The position numbers and the translations under genes were made by a program. DNA of 64,000 nucleotides, from NCBI GenBank assembly GCA_963815185.1, contig CAWFGC010000011.1:434001-498000 (forward strand). Reading direction: 5' to 3'. This document shows positions 1 to 8,911 of this stretch, one piece after another; the first letter of the stretch is position 1; each line of letters opens with the position of its first letter. The DNA is from SHZL01 sp963815185 (GTDB taxonomy: Bacteria > Pseudomonadota > Gammaproteobacteria > Xanthomonadales > SZUA-36). The notes beneath the pieces are model-generated. The model had not been told where the DNA came from and ran no database searches. It saw nothing but the letters and a program-made list of their open reading frames with translations.

Positions 1-536
1 GTGCCGATACGTCCGATTTCGGTATCCGCCACCGGGAAGTACGAATCCAGAGAATGGCCGTGCGCGGCCACCCACTTGTCAAGGACGTCATGCGGCGTAG
101 CGGAAGGCTCCTTGTAGTAGACCTGATGCTTGGCCGCCTTGTGAATGACCTCGCCGTTGGGATCGATGATGAACGCCCAGTTGAAGTAGTAGCCGGGGAT
201 CTTGCTGTCTGTGCCACGAGCCTGGCAGATGATATAGGCATTGTATTGCTTCGCTTTCTTTCCGAGCGCCTCGGTTTCCCTGCCCGGAATATCTATGGCT
301 ACGGACTTCAGGTAGTCCGCGTGGTTCATGTCGAAGATTTCGTCATTGAAACCCTGCAGCACCCCTTCCGGAATGGCAATGAGCCGGACGGGCAGTTCGG
401 TTTCGGCCATCCACATGGCAACGTCCATCAACATCGACACGCTTGCGATGTTGTCCATGATGTCATCCCGGCTGCGGGCATTTTTGAACGCCGGTTGCAA
501 CGCAAGGGCGACGTAGGGATCGGGTGTATTGGCCAT
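1..536 (-). CDS. Nitrilase-superfamily carbon-nitrogen hydrolase, C-terminal part missing
   Basis: Reading from the ATG at 536 toward the left edge gives about 178 codons with no stop, so the gene continues outside the window. The product has nitrilase-fold features: an IPEG segment near residue 57 that would carry the catalytic Glu, and an AAKHQ segment near residue 134 that would carry the catalytic Lys. The Cys region is beyond the edge. It probably hydrolyses an amide or nitrile C-N bond in the cytoplasm; the substrate cannot be told. A GAGGAGA ribosome-binding site lies just upstream of the ATG. The family call is fairly safe, the subfamily (aliphatic amidase, carbamoylputrescine hydrolase or another) is not. 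Confidence 0.75.
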   Translation of the reverse strand, partial: MANTPDPYVALALQPAFKNARSRDDIMDNIASVSMLMDVAMWMAETELPVRLIAIPEGVLQGFNDEIFDMNHADYLKSVAIDIPGRETEALGKKAKQYNAYIICQARGTDSKIPGYYFNWAFIIDPNGEVIHKAAKHQVYYKEPSATPHDVLDKWVAAHGHSLDSYFPVADTEIGRIG

Positions 537-639
537 CTGGATTCTCCTCGGTTCGGAAAAGTGCTATGGACGCAGTATGTCATATCCCTCTGGTTCAGCG
601 ACCGGCATACGACTGTCAGCGATTCGCTTCTTGCGTCTT

Positions 640-660
640 TAATATATTACTAATATATTA
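640..660. promoter_or_regulatory. Tandem palindromic operator-like site upstream of the nitrilase gene
   Basis: The 10-base perfect palindrome TAATATATTA occurs twice, at 640-649 and 651-660, separated by one C. The 11-base period places both copies on about the same DNA face. The site is some 105 bases upstream of the nitrilase start, in otherwise GC-rich DNA. Binding of a dimeric repressor is inferred from symmetry alone. The rest of the 537-887 gap holds this site and the first palindromic repeat; no gene is supported there. Confidence 0.35.
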
Positions 661-737
661 CATGTGAGCTACACAATTTGCCAGTTGCCATTGAGTATTT
701 CCTGCATGCACATCCATTCGCCCCAAGCCAGCCAGCA

Positions 738-862
738 TACCGCCGCCGCCAGGGTTCCGGGTTCAAAGGGGTCAGAACAACTTGATCTGCCCCGTCGATT
801 GGAATTTCAAGTTGTTCTGACCCCTTTGGTTTCTACCGCCGCCGCCAGGGTTCCGGGTTCAA
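738..862. repeat. Palindromic element copy 1, flanked by a 29-base direct duplication
   Basis: The core is a 22-base perfect inverted repeat (764-785 and 807-828, beginning CAAAGGGGTCAGAACAACTT) around a 21-base loop. A 29-base GC-rich sequence starting TACCGCCGCCGCC flanks it directly at 738-766 and 834-862. Three more copies lie at about 16.9, 18.1 and 19.5 kb. Hairpins of this kind behave like REP or MITE elements in gammaproteobacteria; no transposase for it is seen in the window. Confidence 0.8.
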
Positions 863-887
863 GCGCTGATAACTGTGGGCCCGGGAC

Positions 888-1787
888 GTGCCGAAAGGAA
901 TAGGGCGGGTGCGGCACCGTGCAATAATCGGGCGCTTGGAGCTGATGCTCGCCGCGCTGTTCTGGGCGGGCAACTATGCTGTGGGGCGAGTTATTGCTGG
1001 CGAGATTTCCCCTCTGACCCTGACTTTCCTGCGCTGGTTCGTGGCTTTGCTGTTGCTGTTTCCTTTCGTGATTCCGCGCCTGCCGGCCTCCTTTCGGCTG
1101 GTTCGCGACAACTTCAAATGGTTCGTGGCGATGTCCCTGGCTGCGGTAGTGCTGCATCCATTACTGATTTACACGGCGCTGATCTACACCACAGCCACGA
1201 ACATGGCCTTGATCATCTCCGCGACCCCGGCAATCATGCTGCTCCTGTCCATGCTTATGCACGGAGAGCGGTACGGCCCACTCAGAATCACCGGGGTCAG
1301 CCTGAGTTTCGTTGCTATCGCGATCCTTGTCTGGGGCAATGTGAGCGTTCCCAATGGCGGCGACCTCATCGGCTGCCTGGCCATGATCGTATGGGCTTAT
1401 TACAACGTTTCGCTGCGCGACTGCCCCGTCGCCGTCGATGGCCTCACCCTGACGACGGCGCTCATCGTCATCGGCGTCGTTATGATTGCGCCATTGTTCA
1501 TTGGCGAACTTGTATTGACGGGGCCCCTGCGGTTTTCCGGCAACATGATTCTGGCGATCCTCTACGTCGGGCTGTTCGCCTCCGGCACCGCGCATCTGCT
1601 CTGGAACCGTGGGATTGTCAGGGTCGGGCCCGTCCAGGCCGGGCAATTCATGAACCTCGTGCCGATTTTCGGTGTATTGATCGGCATCTTCGTCCTCAAC
1701 GAACCTTTCAGGCTGCGGCATGCCTTGGCTGCGGCGCTGATCATCATCAGCCTGTTGCTTGCGGAATGGCCGGGGAAAAAAAGGTAG
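888..1787 (+). CDS. EamA/DMT-family inner-membrane transporter
   Basis: The 299-residue product is strongly hydrophobic with about ten predicted membrane segments arranged as two EamA repeats. The N-terminal repeat starts near LMLAALFWAGNYAVGR and the C-terminal repeat near the middle of the chain. This is the usual size and pattern of drug/metabolite transporters that export amino acids, purines or other small metabolites; the substrate is unknown. The longest frame uses GTG at 888. GTG at 909, preceded by a purine-rich AGGAATAGGGCGG stretch, or ATG at 945 are possible alternatives. It follows the first palindromic repeat and has no operon partner. Confidence 0.85.
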   Translation: MPKGIGRVRHRAIIGRLELMLAALFWAGNYAVGRVIAGEISPLTLTFLRWFVALLLLFPFVIPRLPASFRLVRDNFKWFVAMSLAAVVLHPLLIYTALIYTTATNMALIISATPAIMLLLSMLMHGERYGPLRITGVSLSFVAIAILVWGNVSVPNGGDLIGCLAMIVWAYYNVSLRDCPVAVDGLTLTTALIVIGVVMIAPLFIGELVLTGPLRFSGNMILAILYVGLFASGTAHLLWNRGIVRVGPVQAGQFMNLVPIFGVLIGIFVLNEPFRLRHALAAALIIISLLLAEWPGKKR

Positions 1788-1836
1788 TGTCAAAAATCTT
1801 TCGCACTTTTCCTTTTGCAGTGGTTTCGGTCTCGGT

Positions 1837-1923
1837 TTAAGCGGCTGTGTAGAGAAGCTCTTTATCCATTTCTTTCAGCAACTCCATGTTCATGTATTTG
1901 CGCGTGCCCCAACGGGTTGCCCT
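1837..1923 (-). other. Unassigned 3' coding remnant in the 1788-2060 gap
   Basis: On the minus strand about 28 codons read as a plausible protein end, containing the segment KYMNMELLKEMDKELL, before a TAA at 1837-1839. The frame is not preserved further upstream. It could be the tail of a decayed mobile-element gene, but I do not recognise the family. Nothing else is supported between the transporter and the next gene. Confidence 0.2.
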
Positions 1924-2060
1924 ACTTTACAAGGCTGGCGGAAAGGTGAATGGCGTCAAATGTAATATCAAGGGAATAGACGGGGCCAAGCTCTAGCCAA
2001 GGTCTCCTATTAGATCGAAAAGAGGCAACGGCGGGGAGGGTAGCCCCGCCGGCCACGGCC

Positions 2061-2759
2061 TCACTTTCTGTTCGACGACGGCGTACCGGGCCGCATCAAC
2101 AAGTACCAGAAATTCGCCAGGTACCCGGCCGCGTCCGCCGAAAACACCTGGCGGTCGATACTGGGCAACGATTCCACACATTTCCAGCTGTATACAGTTG
2201 CACGGCCTGTCACGTAAGCAGGCACGACAGGCGCCCCGGGGTTGCTCTCGCAAAAATTCACCAGCGCTTCCGCCGGCTCACGGGAAAGATCAGCTTTTTC
2301 GCCGCAAGGAATGTTCGCTCCAACCGGGCAGACCCATACTTGTCCTCCCATGCACCTCCAGTTGGTGGCTTTCCTGACGTCTCGCGGCAGATCCGCAGAG
2401 ATAAGTCCTTGTTTGACCATGGGCTCAAACAGGGATTCTGGAAACGAGCCCCCGGTGCGGAATTCCGGAATAACGCCCGTATCACCTGCTTGTGCGCAAT
2501 AGGCAAAGGGCTCGGAAATTGGCCCGCCCGGACCACAATTACCTCGGAACAGCGCCCACTCGTCACACACCCTTCCGTCCGGCAGTATGCAGCTTCCGCT
2601 TTGGCCGCCATCGTCGTTGCTAAGGATGGTGCGGGTGCCGCCGGACTGTTCGCAGTAACGTGAAGCCGGGTTGGCTATTCCGCTGTCAGCCATCGCGACG
2701 GAAACCGTCAGCCAGCCGGCGTACGCCACCCCCAAGTATTTGGCAAACGTGCAAATCAC
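2061..2759 (-). CDS. Secreted Cys-rich protein with DUF333 domain
   Basis: The 232-residue product starts at GTG 2759, with AGGAG about six bases upstream. A signal peptide ends near SVAMADS. Residues 28-75 match the DUF333 pattern: NPAS-YC, a Gly-rich turn, a C-LPDG segment, then CDEWALFRGNC. A second Cys-rich half of about 150 residues follows and I do not recognise it. The mature part has ten cysteines, which suggests disulfide bonds in the periplasm or outside the cell. DUF333 proteins are small exported proteins often annotated as putative hemolysins without firm evidence. The gene is divergent from its right neighbour. Confidence 0.7.
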   Translation of the reverse strand: MICTFAKYLGVAYAGWLTVSVAMADSGIANPASRYCEQSGGTRTILSNDDGGQSGSCILPDGRVCDEWALFRGNCGPGGPISEPFAYCAQAGDTGVIPEFRTGGSFPESLFEPMVKQGLISADLPRDVRKATNWRCMGGQVWVCPVGANIPCGEKADLSREPAEALVNFCESNPGAPVVPAYVTGRATVYSWKCVESLPSIDRQVFSADAAGYLANFWYLLMRPGTPSSNRK

Positions 2760-2924
2760 TGTGTTGCTCCTGTTTCTCCTATTTCTTTACTAGCGAAAAA
2801 GAAGGAGAAATTCCGCCATCGGGGGCAAGGGCGCCTGCCAGCCTGACTGTACTGGTTGACATGATTTCAGCTGGAATGACGCTTAGTTCACTATAGGCAC
2901 CCACACCGACCCTGGGGAAGACTG

Positions 2925-3527
2925 ATGATTTTTGCCCGATTTCAGTTGACGCTTCTGTGCTTGGCGGTACTCGCGCCTCTGGCGGTGGCCGGCACCGACG
3001 GCTCATCGTATTCCGAAGTCGACGTGCGTTGCGGGCGCCGCGATGGTGGGAAAGCGACGGAATGTCAACACTTTCCCAAGGTCGCTGGCACCCAATTCCT
3101 GCGCGTGGTCGTTTACGACCCCATGGCATATTCGATCAGCCTCACCGTGCTGCAGGCCAGATTGCCAGGCGATATCGACTGGCTCGATCTGCGCCAGCGC
3201 CGTACTGAAATTGGCCAGAATAGCGGCGCCGGGTTCCAATTCAGCGATTCCTGGCTGGCCACGCAGCTCCGTACGGACACGGAAACGCTACGGTCAGGGG
3301 GATTTGAATTTCGCACCGAGATTCGCGCCAAAGGTCCTGGTGCGGGCCGGCAGGACTTTTGCGACATTCTGAATTTTCAATGGTCGAAGCGCGGTGAGGC
3401 CTCCTGGATATGGCGACGTAGCGGGGCTGAGAAGCGCATGATAGGGGTGCCTGTCTTCCTGGCTGCCGGATCCGTTAACCAGATTCGCTGCGATCTCAGC
3501 AAACCCGGAGAGGTCGTACTTCGCTAA
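2925..3527 (+). CDS. Hypothetical secreted protein with four cysteines
   Basis: The 200-residue product begins with a clear signal peptide (hydrophobic LTLLCLAVLAPLAVA, cleavage after AVA). The mature chain has four cysteines, near VRCGRR, ECQHF, DFCDI and IRCDL, and alternating polar and hydrophobic stretches that suggest a beta-rich fold. I do not recognise the family. The gene ends 77 bases before the convergent secretin gene and belongs, by its export signal and even cysteine number, with the secreted proteins of 10-19 kb. Confidence 0.7.
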   Translation: MIFARFQLTLLCLAVLAPLAVAGTDGSSYSEVDVRCGRRDGGKATECQHFPKVAGTQFLRVVVYDPMAYSISLTVLQARLPGDIDWLDLRQRRTEIGQNSGAGFQFSDSWLATQLRTDTETLRSGGFEFRTEIRAKGPGAGRQDFCDILNFQWSKRGEASWIWRRSGAEKRMIGVPVFLAAGSVNQIRCDLSKPGEVVLR

Positions 3528-3604
3528 TCGATGCCGGGTCGCCACGGAGGATTCCTTGCGGCTTGCGGCTCGACACCCGGCTGCGGTCGAGGGTCAAACA
3601 AAAT

Positions 3605-5119
3605 TCAGGGCTTGTTTCCCTTTGCCTGCTCGCGCATAAACTGCAGGGTTTCGTCTTCCAATCCGCCGGGCGTACTCATACCCGGTTCCCAGATATAGGG
3701 TGTGATGTAGATCAGTACGCGCCGCTCCGCGTTGGAATTCTTTCTCGTACCAAACAGTAAACCCAATCCAGGAATCGAACGGGCGCCGGGAACACCCGCC
3801 TTGCTGTCCGAAGTCTGCGCCGCCATCAATCCGCCGATCACGATGGGTTCTCCGGAGTGGACCCGCATGGTTGAAACTGCGTCACTACGGGACCGGGCCA
3901 GCGCCACGTTATTCAAGGTCGGCGTGAATTGAGACACACTAATCTGGATGTCCATCCGGATCTCGTCTTCCGGCAGTAAAAACGGCGTCATGGTCATCGT
4001 AATTCCAGCCGTGACCGGCTGCAGCGTCACCTCCCCGGTATTCTGGGTGAATGTGGTGACATAGCGGTCTTCTGCCACGTCCAGTTTGGCCTGATAACCC
4101 GGAATGGCGGCAAGGTAGGGTCTAGCCAGTACCCGGGCCTCATCGTTCTGCAGCAACAGCGACAGCGCCGCCTGAAATGCGCGGGTATTGGCGGCTCCGG
4201 CGATGCTTGTAAAGGAGATGGTTGCGCCCGCCAGGTTGGCCCAGTCGATGGAAATGTCACTAAGGTTACCGCTCGCACCGTTGCTGATCCGGGTGCCGAC
4301 CTGCAGCAGGTCGGTGGCGCTGAAAGTCACCACCATGGCTTCGAGCATGATGTGCCCGCTGTCGGAATCGACGGCGTCGAGGACCTTGAGGGCATTATTG
4401 ACCTCGGCGGAGGGGCCTTTCAGCAGTATCGCGTTTTCTGCATTCAAGGCCGCGAAAGTCAGGCTCTTCTCAGGCGTCGCGGAACCGCCCGAACCGTTGC
4501 TGCCACCGCTGTCGAAGGAGGTGTCGTAGCTATCGTCGCTGCTGTCGCTATCGTCTTCGCTGTCGCTGCTTGGTTCCAGCAGCAAACTGGCAAGGATGGG
4601 CTCCAGAGTCCGCGTGTCCGCATACTTCAGCACGCGTTTGCGCATCACGTAGTCGTTTTTCGAATCCAGTTTGAGATCCACTTGCGGCAGCGGCGAAATG
4701 GTGGCTACCTGACCGTCGAATGTGGCCTGAAGCTGGGCCGGGGCGAGAATGGCCTGCAAAGCCTGCGGCAGGGCCAGGTTGCTGAAGCTGGCGGTCACTC
4801 GCCCGCTCAAGCGGGAAATGCCGCTGAGGACGTAGTCGAATTTCAGCCGCTCGATGATTGTCTGAAGATCCGCCTTGACCAGACTCGCCGATACCCTCCT
4901 TTCGCCGACGGGCGCTTGTGGGTTTTCGACCTCCAGGCTGCGAATTCCCCGTGACTTTTCTTCCTGGCGGCGTTTCTCAACCTGCGTAGATTGCTTCTGG
5001 TACTCGGCGATAAACCGGTCGATGTCGTCGCTGGTCAGGCGTTTGGGCATAGCCGTGCAGCCGCTTAGGAGCACGACAGAGAGCGCGAGACTAAGCCGGA
5101 ACAACATGATTTTTCTCAT
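3605..5119 (-). CDS. Solitary lipoprotein secretin (PilQ/MshL/GspD family)
   Basis: Outer-membrane secretins form the exit channel of type II, type IV pilus and related systems. The 504-residue product starts with a lipobox (LLSGC), followed by an STN-like region near residues 60-150 and an N-domain broken by an acidic Ser/Asp/Gly-rich loop of about 35 residues. The C-terminal secretin domain contains VIGGL, VPGARSIPGLGLLFG and LIYITPYIWEP, the classic end signature. The ATG at 5119 is preferred over 5143 because a purine-rich site precedes it. No other pilus or type II secretion gene is in the window. It lies downstream of a secreted family B gene on the same strand, which may be a substrate or a regulon partner. 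Confidence 0.85.
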   Translation of the reverse strand: MRKIMLFRLSLALSVVLLSGCTAMPKRLTSDDIDRFIAEYQKQSTQVEKRRQEEKSRGIRSLEVENPQAPVGERRVSASLVKADLQTIIERLKFDYVLSGISRLSGRVTASFSNLALPQALQAILAPAQLQATFDGQVATISPLPQVDLKLDSKNDYVMRKRVLKYADTRTLEPILASLLLEPSSDSEDDSDSSDDSYDTSFDSGGSNGSGGSATPEKSLTFAALNAENAILLKGPSAEVNNALKVLDAVDSDSGHIMLEAMVVTFSATDLLQVGTRISNGASGNLSDISIDWANLAGATISFTSIAGAANTRAFQAALSLLLQNDEARVLARPYLAAIPGYQAKLDVAEDRYVTTFTQNTGEVTLQPVTAGITMTMTPFLLPEDEIRMDIQISVSQFTPTLNNVALARSRSDAVSTMRVHSGEPIVIGGLMAAQTSDSKAGVPGARSIPGLGLLFGTRKNSNAERRVLIYITPYIWEPGMSTPGGLEDETLQFMREQAKGNKP

Positions 5120-5260
5120 GACCATGGTCTCTTCAACACGCATGGGTCGCGCCGACCACGCGGATCGGCGCCACCATAGTCTGACACGTTCAACCGGAGA
5201 TTCCAGGTATTCTCGCAGTCGAAAATGCTGAATGAAAGCGATCAGGCCTGGGAAAAGTAC

Positions 5261-5896
5261 TCAATTGAAACTCTTGTCGGCGTTGTCGTCCTTGTTGCAG
5301 TAGTGTTTCACGCCTGCTTGTCCAACTGCTGTGTGCCAGGACTCGTCGGTGACGTTGTACTTGTCGACCGTATTGCCCATCGCTTTCTGGGCGGCCTTGC
5401 CCTCGTCCGTCCATACGACTTTACTGACTTTAGGCTTGTTGTTATTGAGCGTGGTGCCCTTCGATTCGAGTACCAGTTGGCAGCCCGGCGTCATGAAGAC
5501 ATCCTGGCTGCGCGAATCACCGCCGCCGATTTGGATCGTCAGTTCATAGGAACAGGGCGCGGGAACGATGAAAACCCCATATTCGCTGACTCGCAAGTCA
5601 ATGGTGTCCTCCATCTTGAGGTCCGCGCAGGCTGAGTTTTTGTCCCAGGTCTGTGTCCCACGCGCCTTCAGCTTGACCTTGTTGACATAGTAGTTGCTCG
5701 TCGCATTGGCGTATACCAGGGCTCCGCAGGGGTTTGCCATTCCGTTCGGTTGCTTGGCTTGGCAGTAGGTTGCGGTATCGGTGAAGCGCTTTGACTTCGC
5801 CTCGGCGGGGCCGGCGACCAGGGCCAGTGCCGCAAATGCCAGCGCCATCGCTGTCAGGGCGTGCTTGGTAATTAGGTTACAGTTGCGTTCGCTCAT
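5261..5896 (-). CDS. Secreted six-cysteine protein, family B member 1
   Basis: The 211-residue product has a signal peptide ending at AGPAEA and six cysteines in the mature part (TYC, NPC, SAC, APC, PGC, HYC). It is a clear paralog of the gene at 15210-15812: both share YGVF-VPAPC-Y-LTI, a GGD turn, TPGCQLVLESKGT and LN-NKPK, with all six cysteines aligned. The fold is probably beta-rich and disulfide-bonded; no known family is recognised. It lies 102 bases downstream of the kinase gene and 117 bases upstream of the secretin gene on the same strand, so a shared transcript is possible. Confidence 0.75.
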   Translation of the reverse strand: MSERNCNLITKHALTAMALAFAALALVAGPAEAKSKRFTDTATYCQAKQPNGMANPCGALVYANATSNYYVNKVKLKARGTQTWDKNSACADLKMEDTIDLRVSEYGVFIVPAPCSYELTIQIGGGDSRSQDVFMTPGCQLVLESKGTTLNNNKPKVSKVVWTDEGKAAQKAMGNTVDKYNVTDESWHTAVGQAGVKHYCNKDDNADKSFN

Positions 5897-5998
5897 TCAT
5901 GTCTCCTTGGCTCGGGTAATGTCCAACACTCCAAAATTTGGGCTGTACTCCCAAAGGCGGAATTCAGAGGAAGTTTGTGCCATGTCCCGGTATTGCGC

Positions 5999-8899
5999 TC
6001 ACTTTGCGTTAACCAGCTTCGCCAAATCCGCCTGGATTTCCAGATTTCTGGCATGTCCGGCAGGATAGAGTTTCGCGTATTCCTTCTCCACAGTGTGCAG
6101 GGCTTCGCTCGCACATTCAATCCGGCCGGCGGCGAGACAGGCGCGGCCCAGGACCTGCCGGGATTGTGCCTGAGCGACCGCGCGATGCAGGTGCTCGAAC
6201 GTGTCTACGGAAGCCCGGGCCCAGCGGATGGCTTCGGTATAGTGCTTGCCGGCCAACTCCTGAATTGCCAGTTCCCTCTCTTCCACTCCGTAGCCAACCG
6301 ATTTGGGCGACAGGGCCGAATAGGCATGTTGTTCGATGGCTTTCAGTTCTTCAATCGCCTGCTCGATCTTCCCTTCTTTTGCGTGCAGGACAGCCTGCCG
6401 CCGATCCGCAATGATTGCGGCGTCTGCGTCCGGACCCAGCAGTAGCGCGATATTTTGTTTCTGTCCATCCAGGGCGGACTGGGCCTCCGCGTACCGGCCG
6501 AGCTCAGTCAGTGCGCGGGCGCGGCCGAGTTGGAGCCGGATCAGGAGACCGGTATCGGATTTACCCGCGAGCAGGCGCTGCTTGATGGAATCCAGCTTCG
6601 CGAGTACACCCGCAAAGTCGAGTTCGTCGAGACCCTTCGAAGCGGCGCGTGTTTCGGCATCCAGCGTCCGGGGCGCGTCCGGTCCCAGGGCATTGGTGAG
6701 GATCTCCACCCACCGGCGATAGGCCGTCTGACCTGCTTCGTAGTGACCGAGTTCGAACTCCGCCACACCCACGTTTCTCCAGTAGCCGGCCACATCGGGG
6801 TGATCGGGTCCGAGGCGGATTTCGGCGTCCTTGAGTGATTCCTTGACCAGCGCCAGGGCTTCTTCTTTGCGGCCCTGTCGTTCCAGGATGATCGACAGGT
6901 TGTTGCGCGCAATTCCAATCCAGGGATGGCCCGGCGGCAGTGATTTTTCCCATTCCTCCAGGACCTTTTTGGCCTGCGGATAGGCTTCGTCGATCTGCCA
7001 GCTGTTGATCAGCGCGGTGGCGAGGTTGTTGCGGGAACTGGTGATTTCCGTGTTGCCGGCGGGCAGGTTTGCCTCACGCAGCTTGAGCGCCCTGGCGTGG
7101 TAGCGGATTGCCTTGGCGTAATCCTCCCGTATGACGTACACGTTGCCCAGGCTGTTGGCCAGATCCGCAACCAGCAGTGGATGGGTATCCTTGAGTGCCT
7201 CGGCCTTGTCGAAGCCTTCCTGAAGAACCTGCTCCGCGTCATCGACGTGGCCCTGACGGCGCAGCGCCACGCCCAGGTCCGACAGGAGTTTGATGTACTC
7301 CTCCCCGCTCGCGTGGCCGGAATTCAGTGAGATTTTCCGCGCTTTCTCCATCAGTTCTGCGCCGCGCTGGTAGTCCCCACGCTCTCCGTAAACGCGGCCG
7401 AGCGTATGCAGCAGGCGCGCGTGAACTTTGGGCTGACCGGTAAAGCGAGCATCCAGTTCCTGAGCGCCCCGGTCGATAATGTCCTGCAGCATCACGTCTT
7501 CATCTTCGACCCGCAGCGGGCTGGCGTGCTCGAGCAGATCCACAAGAAAGTCGCTGATCGCCCGAGACTCCGAGAGGGCCAGGCGAGTTCGCTTCGCTTC
7601 GAGTTCGCGCGCAATCACGCCGCCCGCCAAAGTCAGAATCAAGAGCGTGGTAGCACCGGCACCGATCCAGTGCCGGCGCAGGAAGCGGTGGGCGCGGTAG
7701 GCTTTGCTGGCGCTGTGTGCGATGACCGGCTGCTTTTCGAGGAAGCGGGTCAGGTCGTCGGCCAGTTCGCGTGAACTGGCGTAGCGCCGGTCCGGTTCCA
7801 GTGCCAGGGCCTTGCGCACGATCAGGTCGAGGTCGGAATGCAGATAGCGCCGCAGGGCCGAAACCGAAGTCCGCGCGCTCCGGGCGATGCGCTGTTGTTC
7901 TGTTTCCTCGAGCTGATTAAACAGTGCCTCCATGCGTGGCGCTTCCTTCTCGGTCAATGTCCGCAGCCAATCCGCCAAGGTTAGATCCCCGACATCATAG
8001 GGCCGCTTACCACAGAGCAGTTCGAACAACACCACACCCAGTGAGTACACGTCGCTACGAGCATCCAGCGCCTGCCGGTCGGGCACCATGACCGACTCCG
8101 GGCTCATGTATGCAGGCGTGCCGATCAGGTGTTCCCCGGTAAGTTTCGACAGCTGATCCAGGCCCGGATTGAGTGCGGCGGCGATGCCGAAATCGATGAC
8201 CTTGACGATGGGCCTGCCGTCCACTTCCGTCACCAGCAGGTTGGAAGGCTTGATGTCGCGGTGCAGCACCCCTTTTTCGTGGGCATGGGCTATGCCCCGG
8301 CAGGCATCGATGATGAGCCGGATACGGCGCTCGATGGGGCTTCGTGCCCGCAGGCACCACTGGGAAATGGGCAGGCCCTTGACCAATTCCATGGCGGCAT
8401 AAGGTTCACCGGCCGGGCTGATACCGGACTCGAACATGGTTGCGACGTTGGGGTGTGAAAACCGCGCCAGCGTCGTGCATTCGCGCTCGAAGCGCTCGCG
8501 CTGCATCGTGGTGGCATAAGCGCTGATGACTTTCAGTGCGACTTCGCGATTCACGGGAAAAGTCTGGCGAGCACGGAACACCACGGCCATTCCACCCTCG
8601 CCAATTCGTTCCCGGAGTTCGAAATGCTGGATGGTCGCACCGGGGTGGCGTCCACTGGCCGCCACCTCGCCGGCTTCTCCCGGCGAACACACGGATTCCA
8701 GCCCGATCATACCGGGCAAGTCACCTTCGAGAAATTCCGGCGAGCGGGAAAGGCCTTCCAGCATTCTTTCCACTCGCGTCAGCAGCTCCGGCTCATGCTC
8801 GAGCTTTTCCCTGGCCAGACTGACCTGTTCGTCGAAAGGAAGCTCCGCCAATTCGCAGAGAATGTCCTTAACCTTAGCGTAGTCAGACTCGGTCGGCAC
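5999..8899 (-). CDS. Transmembrane Ser/Thr protein kinase with TPR sensor region
   Basis: The 966-residue product has a Hanks-type kinase domain at about 92-385: Gly-rich loop IGEGGMAVVF, Lys123 in VALKVI, catalytic HRDIKPSN (Asp215), DFG at 236-238 and GTPAYMSPE. One membrane segment spans about 411-430, and a long row of TPR repeats (about 480-920) would lie on the periplasmic side. GTG 8899 is the start, with AGGAG about ten bases upstream. The sigma factor gene ends only 12 bases before it, so the two are co-transcribed. Kinases paired with ECF sigma factors activate them by phosphorylation in Xanthomonas and Vibrio; the same logic is inferred here. Confidence 0.9.
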   Translation of the reverse strand: MPTESDYAKVKDILCELAELPFDEQVSLAREKLEHEPELLTRVERMLEGLSRSPEFLEGDLPGMIGLESVCSPGEAGEVAASGRHPGATIQHFELRERIGEGGMAVVFRARQTFPVNREVALKVISAYATTMQRERFERECTTLARFSHPNVATMFESGISPAGEPYAAMELVKGLPISQWCLRARSPIERRIRLIIDACRGIAHAHEKGVLHRDIKPSNLLVTEVDGRPIVKVIDFGIAAALNPGLDQLSKLTGEHLIGTPAYMSPESVMVPDRQALDARSDVYSLGVVLFELLCGKRPYDVGDLTLADWLRTLTEKEAPRMEALFNQLEETEQQRIARSARTSVSALRRYLHSDLDLIVRKALALEPDRRYASSRELADDLTRFLEKQPVIAHSASKAYRAHRFLRRHWIGAGATTLLILTLAGGVIARELEAKRTRLALSESRAISDFLVDLLEHASPLRVEDEDVMLQDIIDRGAQELDARFTGQPKVHARLLHTLGRVYGERGDYQRGAELMEKARKISLNSGHASGEEYIKLLSDLGVALRRQGHVDDAEQVLQEGFDKAEALKDTHPLLVADLANSLGNVYVIREDYAKAIRYHARALKLREANLPAGNTEITSSRNNLATALINSWQIDEAYPQAKKVLEEWEKSLPPGHPWIGIARNNLSIILERQGRKEEALALVKESLKDAEIRLGPDHPDVAGYWRNVGVAEFELGHYEAGQTAYRRWVEILTNALGPDAPRTLDAETRAASKGLDELDFAGVLAKLDSIKQRLLAGKSDTGLLIRLQLGRARALTELGRYAEAQSALDGQKQNIALLLGPDADAAIIADRRQAVLHAKEGKIEQAIEELKAIEQHAYSALSPKSVGYGVEERELAIQELAGKHYTEAIRWARASVDTFEHLHRAVAQAQSRQVLGRACLAAGRIECASEALHTVEKEYAKLYPAGHARNLEIQADLAKLVNAK

Positions 8900-8911
8900 C
8901 GGTGTTGGCTC

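Noticed and set aside
54..653. 199-codon plus-strand open frame at the left edge
   Set aside because: Antisense to the nitrilase-family gene, which has a good start signal and catalytic motifs.
3605..5119. Complete type II or type IV pilus system
   Set aside because: Only the secretin is present; no ATPase, platform protein, pilin or prepilin peptidase occurs in the window.
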